Below are positions 23,523-34,419 of a stretch of DNA of 64,000 nucleotides, one piece after another. Where the stretch lies: contig JAFJTR010000109.1 in assembly GCA_022559985.1 (NCBI GenBank), forward strand, positions 1-64,000. The letters are read 5' to 3'. This DNA comes from Parastagonospora avenae f. sp. tritici 18332-5 (taxonomy: Eukaryota; Ascomycota; Dothideomycetes; Pleosporales; Phaeosphaeriaceae). The notes beneath the pieces were generated by a model that was not told the DNA's origin, did not search any database, and saw only the letters and a list, made by a program, of their open reading frames with translations. The translations under genes and the position numbers were made by a program. Within the stretch, counting starts at the first letter, position 1; each line of letters begins with the position of its first letter.

Positions 23523-24014
23523 ATGCGCGCCATACCCCCCCTCCTAGCGCTCCTCGCAATCGCCGCCGCCGACGACCTCGTAACCAAAGGGCGCATCAAA
23601 GTACAACTCTTCGCGGCGCCGGCGTTCGTCTCGGAAGTGTCGGTCGACGCGTATCACGACCAGTGTTTGAGCCTGGACAACAATTTGTAAGACGCTGGAG
23701 TGCGGTTGGGATGCGGGCAGGGGCTAATGTGGTCATAGGATCGATGGGCGGGTGCAGAGTCTGCTTGTGGGCGGGCATGATGTCGCGACGGTGCTGAGGC
23801 GGGATGATTATTGGAATTGCCGGTTCTTTGAGTAGGTTTTTTGCGCAGAGGGGGGAGGGAAAGGTCATGTGATGTTGTGCTAATGTGCGGTAGTAATTAC
23901 GACTGTGTTGAGACGGACGATTGTCTTACGATCCCCGATGGGGCGAATAATCTGGCGAGTAAGGGATGGGGCACGAGGATTAAGAGCTTGAAGTGCAAGA
24001 ACTTTGAGACGTGA
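23523..24014 (+). CDS. Small secreted cysteine-containing protein (effector candidate)
   Basis: There are three exons: 23523-23686, 23739-23831 and 23894-24014. The introns are GTAAGA...TCATAG (52 bp) and GTAGGT...GGTAG (62 bp), and phases join cleanly (TT|G Leu, GA|T Asp). The product is 125 residues with a signal peptide (MRAIPPLLALLAIAAADD) and five Cys. The C-terminal half reads YWNCRFFDNYDC...LTIPDGANNL...IKSLKC. The spacing of aromatic-Cys strands and the LTIPDGANNL turn resembles beta/gamma-crystallin-like domains seen in small fungal secreted proteins; this is inference. The frame ends ACG TGA just where a GTGAGT donor sits, so a further exon is possible. Pentamer microsatellites flank the gene on both sides. 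Confidence 0.7.
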
Positions 24015-24242
24015 GTGTGGGGATGAGGGGTGAAAGGAGAAGAGATTGACATGCATTGCGCTTGGAGTTTGGCGTTTCCATTCAGGCGTTCAGCGTCGTA
24101 TACCCGCAGAGCGCACACACATGACAAGTCGGGCGGCGGGGCATGACATGGGCTATCGAAGTGCTCGATGCCTTCATATTTCGCACCAGGGAAAGCAATA
24201 TCTAGATTCTGTATAATCATAACTTCATAATCGACCTGGGTA

Positions 24243-24275
24243 TCACTTCACTTCACTTCACTTCACTTCACGCCA
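24243..24275. repeat. (TTCAC)n microsatellite
   Basis: Six to seven TTCAC units ending in CGCCACGCC. It sits between the small secreted gene and the CUZ1-like gene. Its complement (GTGAA) is close to the GTGAG tract on the other side of the gene. Confidence 0.85.
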
Positions 24276-24292
24276 CGCCACACTATGCAAAC

Positions 24293-25266
24293 TCATAAAT
24301 CAATCAGATCCGGCTCTCCATCCCCGACCCCCCTCAGCAGCACAATCATATTCCCGTTCCCCGCCGCCTCCCCAATCTTCTCCCCAAACTTCAACAGCCT
24401 GCCGCCCTCGACATGGAACACGCGCAACTTCTCCTCCTCCCCGCCTCCGCGATTATTCACATTCTGCACCTGCAGCGCCTTGGCCGCGACGTCCAACACC
24501 CTGCCTACCGTCCAGTCTTTATTGTAGAAGAACTTGCCCGTCGGGTACTTTGCCTTGGTGGTATCCGCGCTCGCCTCCACATGCAGATACACGCGCTTGT
24601 CCGCGGGCACACTCGCCTCGCCCTTTGCCGCGCGCTTGAGCGCATTGATTTCCGCCTGCGCATTCGAGGCCGCCGTCTTACTCGCGCCGATTCCCAGAAA
24701 CCCGCCGCTTTTTTTCGGCGCGCGCCGCTTGTCGTCTTCCTTGCGCTTGTTCTCCGCCCACAGCTTCAATTTCTGCAGGGCACTGATGCGCGCGCCTGGC
24801 GCTGCAGCCCCGCGGCGCGGCACGTTTTTGCAGTCGTGGTCTTCGGGCATGCGGTGCTTCAGGCAGTAGCTGCGGGCGCAGGTGGCGCAGTGGTTGGCGG
24901 GCATGCGCGAGGTGTTGATGAGGGTTTTGCAGGCGTGTTCGAAACATTGCTGGTCGTGGGTATAGAGCGAGGGTTTGGGCGGTAGGCTGGGGGAGGAGGA
25001 CGAGTTTTGGGCGGCGCGTTGGCGCGCCCAGAGGCCGGCTTGGGGGCATTTGTGCGCGTGTTCGGTGCGGTGGTCGAGGCAGTATGTTCTGGGGGTGTTA
25101 GTGGTCGGCACGATGGGTTGGACAATTTGGGAGGGGAAGTGTACCCGCGACAGCTTTCACAGCGGAATGGGAGAAAGTCGAGGACGTGGCAGTATTCCAT
25201 TTGGCAGTGCGCCCCGACGGCTTCCACGTCGCCGCCCTTCATCTCGGTGAAGGTTTCCGAAGTCAT
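24293..25266 (-). CDS. CUZ1: AN1-type zinc finger / ubiquitin-like protein, CUZ1/ZFAND1 type
   Basis: There are two exons, 25266-25145 and 25088-24293, joined by a 56-bp intron (GTACAC...CCCCAG; GG|A Gly) that falls inside the first zinc finger. The product of about 305 residues has two AN1 fingers. The first runs from HCQMEYCHVLDF to CLDHRTEHAHKC, the second from CFEHACKTL to CLKHRMPEDHDC. A Lys-rich linker and a C-terminal ubiquitin-like region (YLHVEASADTTKAKYPTGK, LRVFHVEGGRLLKFGEKI) follow. This domain order matches yeast Cuz1 and human ZFAND1, which link the Cdc48/p97 ATPase and the proteasome during arsenite and other protein-damage stress. The second exon is very GC-rich compared with its neighbours. 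Assignment is by domain order rather than close similarity. Confidence 0.88.
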
Positions 25267-26188
25267 GGTTGCGACGCAAGGCTCAAGATGTTATATTGAC
25301 TGAGGAAGAAGCTGACAGATCTCCTGACGGAAGGAAAGACAGAAGGAAAAGAGACCGAGAACCCGCAAGAAGCGTCAAGAAGGCGGCGTGCTTAGGCAAA
25401 CGCGCGCTGACGAAGTGCCATGCGAAGGCATGTGGCAAGCCCACGCGATATGCAGGGCACCCGCGCTAGTCTGATGGCGGTTCGTGCCGAATTATCCGCC
25501 ACACTTGATCGTGAACAACCTTGAAACAACAAAAGCCGATCTCGTTCTACTTCTTTCTGTGGCTGAGTACAGTCTACTTCGCGTCCTGGTACCGGGAGAC
25601 TTGTGGACCGTGGACGATCGACTAGCACTGGACACATCCCGAAGAGGCTTTCCCCGTGTCTATTCTCCTGCAAATCTGCCACACAGAACTCGCATATTTC
25701 TTCATGTTTCTTCTTGTTTCCTTACTTCCTGCAATCGTGCGGATCTAACACAATAGCTATCACGTCACTTCACAATCATTTGCCCGATATCGATGCGAAT
25801 TCAGCCTCATTCCAATCTCATCTTTCCAGTCCCATAAGCGCATACAGTCAACAAACACACTTCCGCTCAACTCCAGTACCAACCGAGTCCTACGAATCGC
25901 CGTCCGCGTAAGCATGTACAGTGCACCCTGACGCATCGTACTTAGAGTAAGCAGAGATACGGCACGGGTGGGCGCAGCTTGCATGTGATGTTATGCTTCC
26001 CCACATAATCAGGCAGCCGCATTCCCGCGCTGACTTCCTTGAACCATACGGACGGTCTTACGCACAGCAGTCATATCGAGACGAGACTCACACTCAATCA
26101 ACGTCCACACAGTTCAATTTCACCCTTCTTGCGGCTATCAAACCACTCTGACACCCAAACACCGAGGAACAGATCCTGCGATACCAAC
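25267..26188. other. Divergent promoter region
   Basis: 922 bp between two genes reading away from each other. No gene recognised; TATA-like and CT-rich stretches occur near 26100-26180. Confidence 0.45.
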
Positions 26189-27084
26189 ATGGCAGATTCT
26201 CGAGAGCTTCATATTATCTCCAGCCTCACGTGGCCAGAAGCCTCAGTAAACACAGCCATTCAAGAAATAATCACTCTCACGTCCGCAGCCGCATCATCTA
26301 CAACAATCTCAAAGACCGACGCCCTTTCCACGCATCTTGACAACACCTGGCAAGCTCTCATGGAGCATGTTGTCGCAAATACTCAGCCATCGCAGCAGAC
26401 AGCGCTGGTAGACTTCGTCCGCACCCTGCAGCAGCAGAAGGTTGTCGATCCAGCGACAGGCGATCAGTTGCGTTTCGACCCAGACTACAACAAGCTACTC
26501 TGGACAGAAGTACCCCTCTTCGGCATCAACGTTGCAGACTACTGGCACCGTGGTATGCAATCCCACATATACTACACGCCCTCACAGATCATAACTCATT
26601 ATACTCAGACCCCGAAAACGAGACCAAATATATGAACAAAGTCGCCTTCCTCGCGCAGCTAACTTCTTCTCCCGCAAACTTTGATCTCGAGCCAACGGGC
26701 CCATTCGACTTCTCCCTCTACGCCCTCTGGGACTTCCGCTCGGCGTTTGAAAATACGCGTGCACCCACCACCACTCTGCTGCACGCCGCGTCATTATGGA
26801 TGATCCACGCTGCAGACACGCTGTACGAGAATGTCCGGGCGAAGCGTGACTTCAGGCATAGGGCGAGTAATGGCAATCCTGCTAGAGAGGGCGACGCGTA
26901 TCGTAAGTCGAGGAGGTGGGTTGGGTTAAATCAGGAGAGGTGGGATGTTTGGGTCGAGGGATTGGAGAATGGGAGAGCGGTTGAGGATGAGGAGGTAAGA
27001 GTGTTGGTGGAGGAAGCTTTGGGGCAGGTTGAGCGGGTGGAAAGGCAGGAGTGGAGGGTGGAGAGGGAGGAGATGTATGCTTGA
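26189..27084 (+). CDS. DUF3632-like fungal protein
   Basis: There are two exons, 26189-26552 and 26609-27084, with a 56-bp intron (GTATGC...ACTCAG; G|AC Asp), giving 279 residues. The start MADSREL at 26189 is preferred over an in-frame ATG 150 bp upstream because that extension is low-complexity and Ser/Thr/Asn-rich. The chain contains LLWTEVPLFGINVADYWHRD, FLAQLTSS, DFSLYALWDFRSAFE and RRWVGLNQERWDVWVEGL. That pattern is typical of a helical fungal family of unknown function (DUF3632, from memory). No signal peptide or membrane segment, so probably cytosolic. The C-terminal 80 residues are Glu/Arg-rich. Function unknown. Confidence 0.75.
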
Positions 27085-28261
27085 AGAGATGCTAGTAGGT
27101 AGCGTTCTTAGGCAGGTTTTACTATTAGGACTATGTGCCTTTCAGTTTCCTCGCGTCTCATCTGGGTACCGGCATTCTCGCGAATCGCTGAAATCCACAC
27201 GATCTTCACAGTCGATGTATGGCGTCCGCACTGTGTTGATTGGCAATTGTATGTAGAGAAGGTGGCATTACACGCGAGGCAAAAGACCACAAATTTTGGC
27301 AAGCCCTCTTTTCAGTCATTTCCATCTTCGGTACCTTTCTCTGACGCCTCTGCGCAATATTGGGTCAATCTGGCTAGGTCCTCTTCGATGATCATCCCAA
27401 TTTCTCTTATCTTGACGTTCTATTCTACACAAAAAATTTCGTGAAGTAGATTTGGGAATTTGGCGCTATTTGCTCGTTTGGTTCTGAGGGTGCAACTGCA
27501 AGAGGATCACTGGTCTTGCATTTCTCGTGTTCACCGCTCCAAAGTTAGGGCCTGGTACTAGCTAGATGATTTCAGTGTCCTGGGAAGGATTGATCCCGGG
27601 CTTGAGTGAGCCAAGGCCGCCATATGTCTTACCGTAATTGCACTAGCATGAGTCAGTCTCAACTGAAAGCCAGCCATAATCACAAGGTATGTGACTAACC
27701 TTGCCTCGACAAAGTGCTGTTCATGGTGAGTCCTGATTACCACAAATCTTCGCATTTGGAAAAATGACCTTGTTGTCCGTACATGGCAATGCTCATCATC
27801 ACGTGAGCTGCTGATGCACAGGCCTGCAGGCCTGTGCGCAGCAGAATTATATATAAACGCGTTCGTACGATAGATAGAACATCATCAATCTGCAACAATA
27901 TACACTCGTAACTTGATCAACCATACCGTACAATAATGTACACCCACTTACTGCAACTATCGCGCTGCAGACGAAGTGCTACTAACATCCTTAATAATAA
28001 CTTGCTAATAGAGCTTATTAGTAGAGCTTCAACGCTTGAGCTTCTCAGATTAGTGAGTACAGAGGTAGAGGGCGCGTTGTGGCGATCTCCGCGCAGTGTT
28101 GCAATGTAAGCAGTTGGGAGCAGGAGATGAAGTATGATGTAAGGGGTATCGTGTTCTCATGACCGAGAGGTCTGTGATGAAGGCTTATATACATAGAGTG
28201 GTGGGCTGATTGGCTGGTGGCTAGTCCACGTGACCATACAAGGTACCCTGGGCTTACATGC
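27085..28261. other. Intergenic stretch / left flank of the hAT element
   Basis: No gene recognised. A strong palindrome lies at 27808-27844, followed by a TATATAAA-like sequence (27847-27855), which may mark the left end of the hAT element. The sequence from about 27900 to 28260 does not encode the expected N-terminal part of the transposase. Confidence 0.4.
27808..27844. repeat. Long hairpin with perfect 22-bp palindrome
   Basis: 27816-27837 reads GCACAGGCCTGCAGGCCTGTGC, a perfect palindrome. The flanks CTGCTGAT and GCAGCAG extend the pairing with one bulge. It could be a transposon terminus or an unrelated cruciform site. Confidence 0.8.
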
Positions 28262-29972
28262 AACCTACGCGATGCGGCTGTTCCACTCTATACGGCCGCA
28301 GATTGTCAACGCCTTGTCTAGCGCTGCTAGCAAAATACACATAAGCTTTGACGGCTAGACGACAAAGGGAGGGACGCGAGTTGCTCACTTTGCCACAGCA
28401 TCAGGTGAGATCCACGACCTGCCTATCGCTCTGCCGCAGCTCAACGGTGCCTACACTGGTGAGGCGATTGCTACAGCTGTTGTTGCAACACTGCAGGCAT
28501 ACGGGATCACGTCAGATACGCTGGGTTACTTCGTACTCGACAATGCTAGCAACAACGACACTACGATCGCGGCTGTAGCGCGCGAGTTTGGAGACTTCAA
28601 CCCGACGCAGCGCCGCCTCCGCTGCGGCCCTTATACAATCAATCTCATCGGGCAAGGGCTCCTCTTCGGAAAGGATAAGGACGCCTACAACAACGACGCC
28701 GAGCAGGTGGAGGAGGAGGAGGCGCTCATGCAACAGTGGCGAAAAAATGGCGCTCTTGGCACCCTGCTCGCCGTCATCAACTATATCAAACCCCCACAGC
28801 AGCAGCAGCTTTTTGCTGACTGCCTGCTCGCCTCTAACAACGACCTGCCCGCCAGCGCTCGCGTTAAGATACTTCGGCCGATCAAACCCGTTATTACACG
28901 CTGGAACTTATACTACAACGCCCTTAAGCGCGCAACTTATCTCAAAGGCGGCTTTGATCTATATATTGAAAAGCACGTAAGCCGCGTTGCCTACGAGGAG
29001 CGGCGTGGCATCAAAACGGATACACCGGCGTGGATGAGGTCAGGCGGGCTACAAGCAGCTGACTGGGCGGTGATTACTGAGTATCAACGCTGCCTGGAGC
29101 TACTCAAAATCACTACAAAAAGGTCAGAGAGCTGTGGCAAACACTATGGCAGCAACCTTGGCGCGATCTATGACATTATACCCGTTTTTGAATACTTACT
29201 CTATTAACTTTAAAAGCTAGCTGAGCCATTTGCTAATGTAGTTCTTGACGCACACGAGGAGGCGCCTGAAGATCACCTTCATATAAACCTCCGCAACGCT
29301 TGGCTGAAGGCCGAGGAGTACTACGGCAGGCTTGACGACTCACCGGTATACTACGCTGCTACCTGCCTCCACCCGTACTATAAGTACTACTGCGAGAACT
29401 CATGGGAGCACAAGGATGGCTGGCTACGCGCTGCAAACGCTGGATTTCAAGAGTTGTGGAGGTCATACAAAAAGGCGCCGCCAAGTCCTCCACCTCAGCC
29501 AACTCGTACAGGCGCTATCGACGACGTGATTGAGGCTCTCACTGCGCGCCGCAACTGCGCAAGGAGCAGCGGCAGCGATGAGTATGATCGCTGGCGTGAG
29601 GAGGAGCCGAGCTGGAGTACAGCAACGTATCACGCCGATGACAACGCTGTCCGATACTGGATGACGAAGGCGCCAAAATACCCACAATTGAGCCGTTTTG
29701 CAATCGATATACTGACCATCCCAGCTTCTAGCTATGATTGCGAGCGACTATTCAGCGAGCTTGGCGATCTATTGGAGCCAATGCGCCGCGCTATCGGCAG
29801 TGAGCTGCTCGCTGCCCTCCAGCTTATACGCTCATGGACCCGCGCCGGATACACCTACGACGACGCCAGGCGTAGCAAAGATGACGGCGGTGACAGCAAT
29901 ATTGACGACGAGGAGCTCGCCCGCGAGTACGGTATACAAAACTGGGTAGAGGATGATTATGGCGATACCTGA
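28262..29972 (+). pseudogene. Decayed hAT-family transposase
   Basis: One reading frame carries most of the hAT catalytic region: SKIHISFDG (about 28325), then GEIHDLPIALPQLNGAYTGE, YFVLDNASNND and TQRRLRCGPYTINLI. The C-terminal dimerisation block follows near 29700 (PQLSRFAIDILTIPASSYDC, ERLFSELGDLLEPMRR). The frame is broken by TAG at 28356-28358, where the family has Trp, and by TAA at 29205-29207 and 29211-29213, where Gln codons are expected. The part with the BED zinc finger and N-terminus is missing, and a short deletion follows the FDG motif. The element cannot move on its own. All stops fit C-to-T or G-to-A change. Confidence 0.85.
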
Positions 29973-31073
29973 GGCGTCGGGCAGCCGCCAGAAACTCAAC
30001 ACCAAAAACGCCAAGACTTTTACACAACACCAAATATTTGCAAATATACCAGAAATAACTCCTCAAACAACCAAACAAGCAAGCAAATACGCTCCCTCTG
30101 CCAAGCCTCTACCAAACAAGCAAGTATGGCGGCCTATACTTGCTTGATTTATTTGTTGCGGAGTGTGCTCGTCAAGAGGTCTGCACGAGCAGCACAACAA
30201 CGACAGACAATAGACAATACTTTGTTTTGACTGCATTTTCTACACTGCAACATTATTTATAGTAGAATGACTATGAATCGAACTCAGATATGACTACTTG
30301 TATCTCAGAGTCATCGTTGCATGAGTGTTGCTGTTGAGTCCGATAGCTGTTTCTTGCGCCGTGCGTAAGGTGAACGTTATATTGTGGTTACACAAAAGTT
30401 ACAGAAGCGTAGATAGGCTGTTTACTGCGTCATGTAATTCAAATAGCACGTTACAGTTTCATGGCTATTTAAGTAGTGATGAAGACTGAGTGAGACTTAT
30501 GCGCCAATTGCACTAGGTGTGATTTGGTACAATCATGGAGCTTTAGACAAAGATCGACACCAACACCAAACTGCACACTTAGCTCCGAGAGGCGTCATAT
30601 ACGTCAGGCTCTCTCTTTATGTACCTATCATAGTTTGAGGGACATTCCTAAGAAGCATTTATAAATCTTCTCTGGAACGAAGAGTTTGTCATCGGAAAAG
30701 TGACTCATATGCTGATATGCTGCTAGCGATTCAAATTTACGGACCACATCTGTATACATTGTAGCAATCGCTAGAGTTAGCTACCAGCAGGTGCGGCTAC
30801 ACATATTGTGATTCCATGAACTATAGCCTCCTGGGTCGAGGTTGTGGTCTAAACGGAAACAAAGTCGATGACCTAAGCGGCCTGAAAGCTGACGAAAGGG
30901 GAGAATATTTTTACCACTTAGCCTCCTAGTCTGTCTGTAGTGAGATCAAGTTTGCGAGCGATGGAAGCTATACCAGATTAAGCATAGCGCACCAGTGCTA
31001 GTGTGAAAACACGCTCGTGTGATAGCTTCGCTTTCTCCTACCACACCGGACCCGTACAAATTGACAGTCCGAC
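29973..31073. other. Right flank of the hAT element and PUS4 promoter
   Basis: No gene. A hairpin at 30117-30146 pairs CAAGCAAGTAT with ATACTTGCTTG around an 8-bp loop and may mark the right end of the hAT element. The rest is AT-rich and featureless to me; the final part upstream of 31074 serves the PUS4 gene. Confidence 0.45.
30117..30146. repeat. 11-bp inverted repeat (hairpin)
   Basis: CAAGCAAGTAT at 30117-30127 is exactly complementary to 30136-30146. It lies about 145 bp past the hAT frame. Confidence 0.8.
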
Positions 31074-32266
31074 ATGGAAGAAAAGAGCGATGCTGTTCTG
31101 GAAGGCGTCTTTGGTAAGATCAGATGATGTCTCCACATGCTGAATACCTGCTGATCCGGCGTTGTTTAGCCGTCGAAAAACCGGCCTTCGTGTCGTCAGC
31201 AGATGTGTTGCAGAAGCTGCAATCAACCTTCGCGGTATCAAAAACTTTTGCACCACTCTTAAACAGCCAACCCAAGCGACCCAGTAAGGGTGACGATCAA
31301 GTCTTCAAAATGGGCCATGGCGGCACATTAGACCCGCTGGCCGCCGGCATTCTGATCGTCGGAGTTGGAAGAGGGACCAAGCACCTTCAAAACTACCTGG
31401 CTTCCAGTAAGACGTACGAAACGGTGGTGCTGTTTGGTGCAAGTACCGACTCCTATGACTGCACTGGTGCGATAGATCAACGAGCGTCTTGCGAACACGT
31501 GACGAAAGAGTTGATTGAAGAGCGCCTTGCGCGATTTCGTGGGACGATCATGCAAGTTCCCCCGGTGTACTCGGCGCTAAAGATCAATGGCATCAAGGCC
31601 TGTGAATATGCGCGCGAAGGCAAAGAGCTTCCACGAGAGCTGGAGAGTCGAGAAATGAGTGTCGATGAATGCACTTTGTTAGAGTGGTACGAGGGCGGGC
31701 AGCACAGCTTCAACATCCTGGACGATGGAGGGCTTGCGCGAGCACCTGTTGCTCGTATACGACTCACAGTGTGCTCTGGATTTTATGTTCGGAGCTTCGC
31801 GCATGATCTAGGGATTACGTGTGGGACGAGATCGCATATGGCCGCATTGCTTCGAACGAGGCAGGCAAACTTTTGTATCGGAGATCCAGAGCCTTCATCA
31901 GAACTCGTCACTGCACTCACCTATGCCGATCTTGAAGCAGGAGAAGGCGTGTGGGGACAGAAGCTGCACCCACAGCTGGAAGCCTGGGTTGCGGCGAACC
32001 CCAAATTGACCGGGCACGTCAATGGCAGAGACTGTGATGCCAAACGAAGGTTCATGGAAGAGAAGGAACTCAGACCGAAGCAGAGATTCCGAGGTGGGTG
32101 GGTGGCGGACACGAAGAAAGAGAGGATTAAGCAACAAGGTGGGAAGTACAAGGGCAAATGGGGGCGAAAGGTGGCGAATGACAGCACTACACCAATCGAC
32201 GCAAGCATCGGTGATCAGGTCCCGAAGATTTCAGAGGCAGCTTCATTGTTCCCGGCTGAAGGATGA
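31074..32266 (+). CDS. PUS4: tRNA pseudouridine-55 synthase (TruB/PUS4 family)
   Basis: There are two exons, 31074-31113 and 31170-32266, with a 56-bp intron (GTAAGA...TTTAG). G|CC gives Ala and yields the family N-terminus GVFAVEKPAFVSSADVLQ. The product is 378 residues. The catalytic motif GHGGTLDPLAAGIL carries the essential Asp. Further TruB signatures are KTYETVVLFGASTDSYDCTG, QVPPVYSALKINGIKACEYA and RLTVCSGFYVRSFAHDLG. It converts U55 to pseudouridine in the T-loop of tRNAs in the nucleus/cytosol and mitochondria. The basic C-terminal extension after residue 300 (KPKQRFRGGW, KYKGKWGRK) is seen in fungal members. A housekeeping gene, and it bounds the transposon region on its left. Confidence 0.95.
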
Positions 32267-32286
32267 TAGAGCCTCTTGACAGCTTA

Positions 32287-33856
32287 TCATGGCGTGTAAA
32301 GCCAGGGCTTCTCGCCGCCCGTCGCTTCCCATCTCCTCAACACCCTCCGATTATGGACCACGTACACAGCTTCCTGTACGATCGCAAAGATCATCCCAAC
32401 GGCCACCATGATGATCTGAATCCTCAAGCCTTTGCTGTAGAATGGAACGTCGTCGCCACGGTAGTATTGCGTACCTACCATCAATCCTGAAATGGCGCTC
32501 ATGACCCACATCGCGATGCTGATGCTCCTCTCGCCTGCTTCTTTGCAATTCAGCTGCACCCACGAGTTATGCACCGGATGGTACCCAATCGCAAACGCAT
32601 TGACCGCTGTCCAAAGGCCCCATCGAGACCACTTCCCGACCAAAGGATGCACCGAGCGCGCAATGATCAAGACCGTCAGATAGCAGATATGAGCTATGAC
32701 CACAGCTAGCCCGCGCCTGTTGGTCTTGTCGGATAGCCAGCCGAAAAAGAAGACAATTCCTAGAGCAAGGAAGCCACCGACGGACGCTAACACGTTTGCC
32801 TTAATTCGATCGAACCCCAATGCCATGATGATGGTTGGAGTGTATGTGGTGAGCGACGACCAAGTCGAGAACACAGCGAACGTGGAGAGGAAATGTGGCC
32901 AGCGACGATAGTGCTTCACCGTCTTCCACACGAGTGAGAGCGGGATATGAAGACCTTGCGATCTGATCTTTCGGTCAGGATCGTCCAGGAGTAGACGTTG
33001 CTGGAGGGCATCGCGATCACTTTCTTTAAATCGAATCAAGCCAGGCGAGAGGAGTGGGCGTGGCTGGTCAGGGCTCCCGGGAAGGAGAAAGAGCAATGCG
33101 ACGCCGACACACATCGTGAAAATACCCTCCACTGGATGCGATCAGTCATAGGCGAAGCTGATTCGCCGCGTCTACACTTACACAAAAAGAGCCACTGCCA
33201 CCCTGTCAATCCAGCTCGACCACCCAACTTCAAGATACCGCTTGCAAGAAGCGGACTTATGGCGTTGCCGCCAAACATGCCGAAGAAGAACACCGCGACT
33301 CGCTTCGCCAGCTGACGCTTTGTATACCATGTCGAGAGCGTATAAATGCCGCCTGGGATGTATCCAGCCTCACATAGCCCGAGGAACATGCGCGAAACCA
33401 GAAAGCCGGTCTTGTCATGTACAAAGACTTGCAATGTAGCGACAAGCCCAAAGATGATCACTTGAGTGGACATCCAGATCCGTGGTCCGATGCGCTGGAG
33501 GATGATGTTGGACGGAATCTCGAGAACAACGATACCGAGAAACATCAGTTGGTTGCCAAGGTTGATGGTGTTTGGGTTTACGTGGATGTTCTTCGCAAAG
33601 CCATCAGTGAGTGCGCTGGCCAAGTTCATGCGATCCAGTTGGAAAACGAGTAGTCCAAGGAAGAGTAAAGGAAGGACTGTGGTATCCACCCTACACACAT
33701 CAGCCATAGCTCCAAGCACATTGACATAACACACTTCCTGTGAACTCGAAGAGCAGCGACATCGCTCACGTGATGAGAGGTATCGCTATCGCTCTGAGTA
33801 ACTGCCTCGAACACACCTTTCTCTTGTGGCGCCAAATTGTCGGAATCATGCACCAT
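32287..33856 (-). CDS. MFS transporter, Dal5/ACS family
   Basis: There are three exons: 33856-33735, 33691-33182 and 33131-32287. The introns are 43 bp (GTGTGT...TGTAG) and 50 bp (GTAAGT...ATCCAG); phases fit, and intron 1 restores HRKVDTTVLPLLF, the hallmark start of helix 1. Another ATG lies 45 bp upstream in frame. The product of about 492 residues has 12 helices with LDRMNLASAL, RMFLGLCEAGYIPGGIY and GWQWLFLLEGIFT. The second half has WVQLNCKEAGERSISIAMW and a basic C-terminal tail. Family members import nicotinate, allantoate, pantothenate or organic acids. Divergently arranged with the flavin monooxygenase at 34420, which suggests the carrier may feed or export that enzyme's compound. 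Confidence 0.9.
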
Positions 33857-34419
33857 CTTGTCGGTAGCGAGTCTGCATCCACCATCGTGGGGCAAATGCA
33901 ACGATTATACAAGTTCTGTAAAGCACAAGTCATGGTCAGACCGTTGGATTTCATCATTTCACGGCACGTTCGCGACATCCTTCGCCAATATTCGGCGCTC
34001 GTCATCGGCCCATATTGTGCCGGCTACCATGCCGATAGAACGTTGAGAACTTGAATTAGACATGCCGTAACAATTTACAAGATGAGCGGCACGCGTTAAG
34101 CGAAGGCCCACGAGTCGTTATAGGATTGTTCTATGGTGTTGAGTGCTTATCAACAGGGGCCTACTCCTGATAAGACGCGATTACGCCATTTGCACAGCGC
34201 ATGTCGCAAACTTCGCGACACCATCTTTGGTATAGTCCACGAGGCTGCCACGAGTAACGCAGGGTCTCGGGATGCCGATGGAGCTGTGCTGTCGAGTTGG
34301 ATTCGTCTTCAGTCAGCTCTTTTAGTTTAGTCGCATACACATCGAGATTCCTTCGAACTCACCATCGCGACTCACCTCTTTAGCCACGCTTGTGCTTGTG
34401 GACTGACAACTATACAAAG
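33857..34419. promoter_or_regulatory. Divergent promoter of MFS carrier and flavin monooxygenase
   Basis: 563 bp separate two start codons pointing away from each other. No other gene recognised. Specific binding sites cannot be assigned. Confidence 0.5.
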
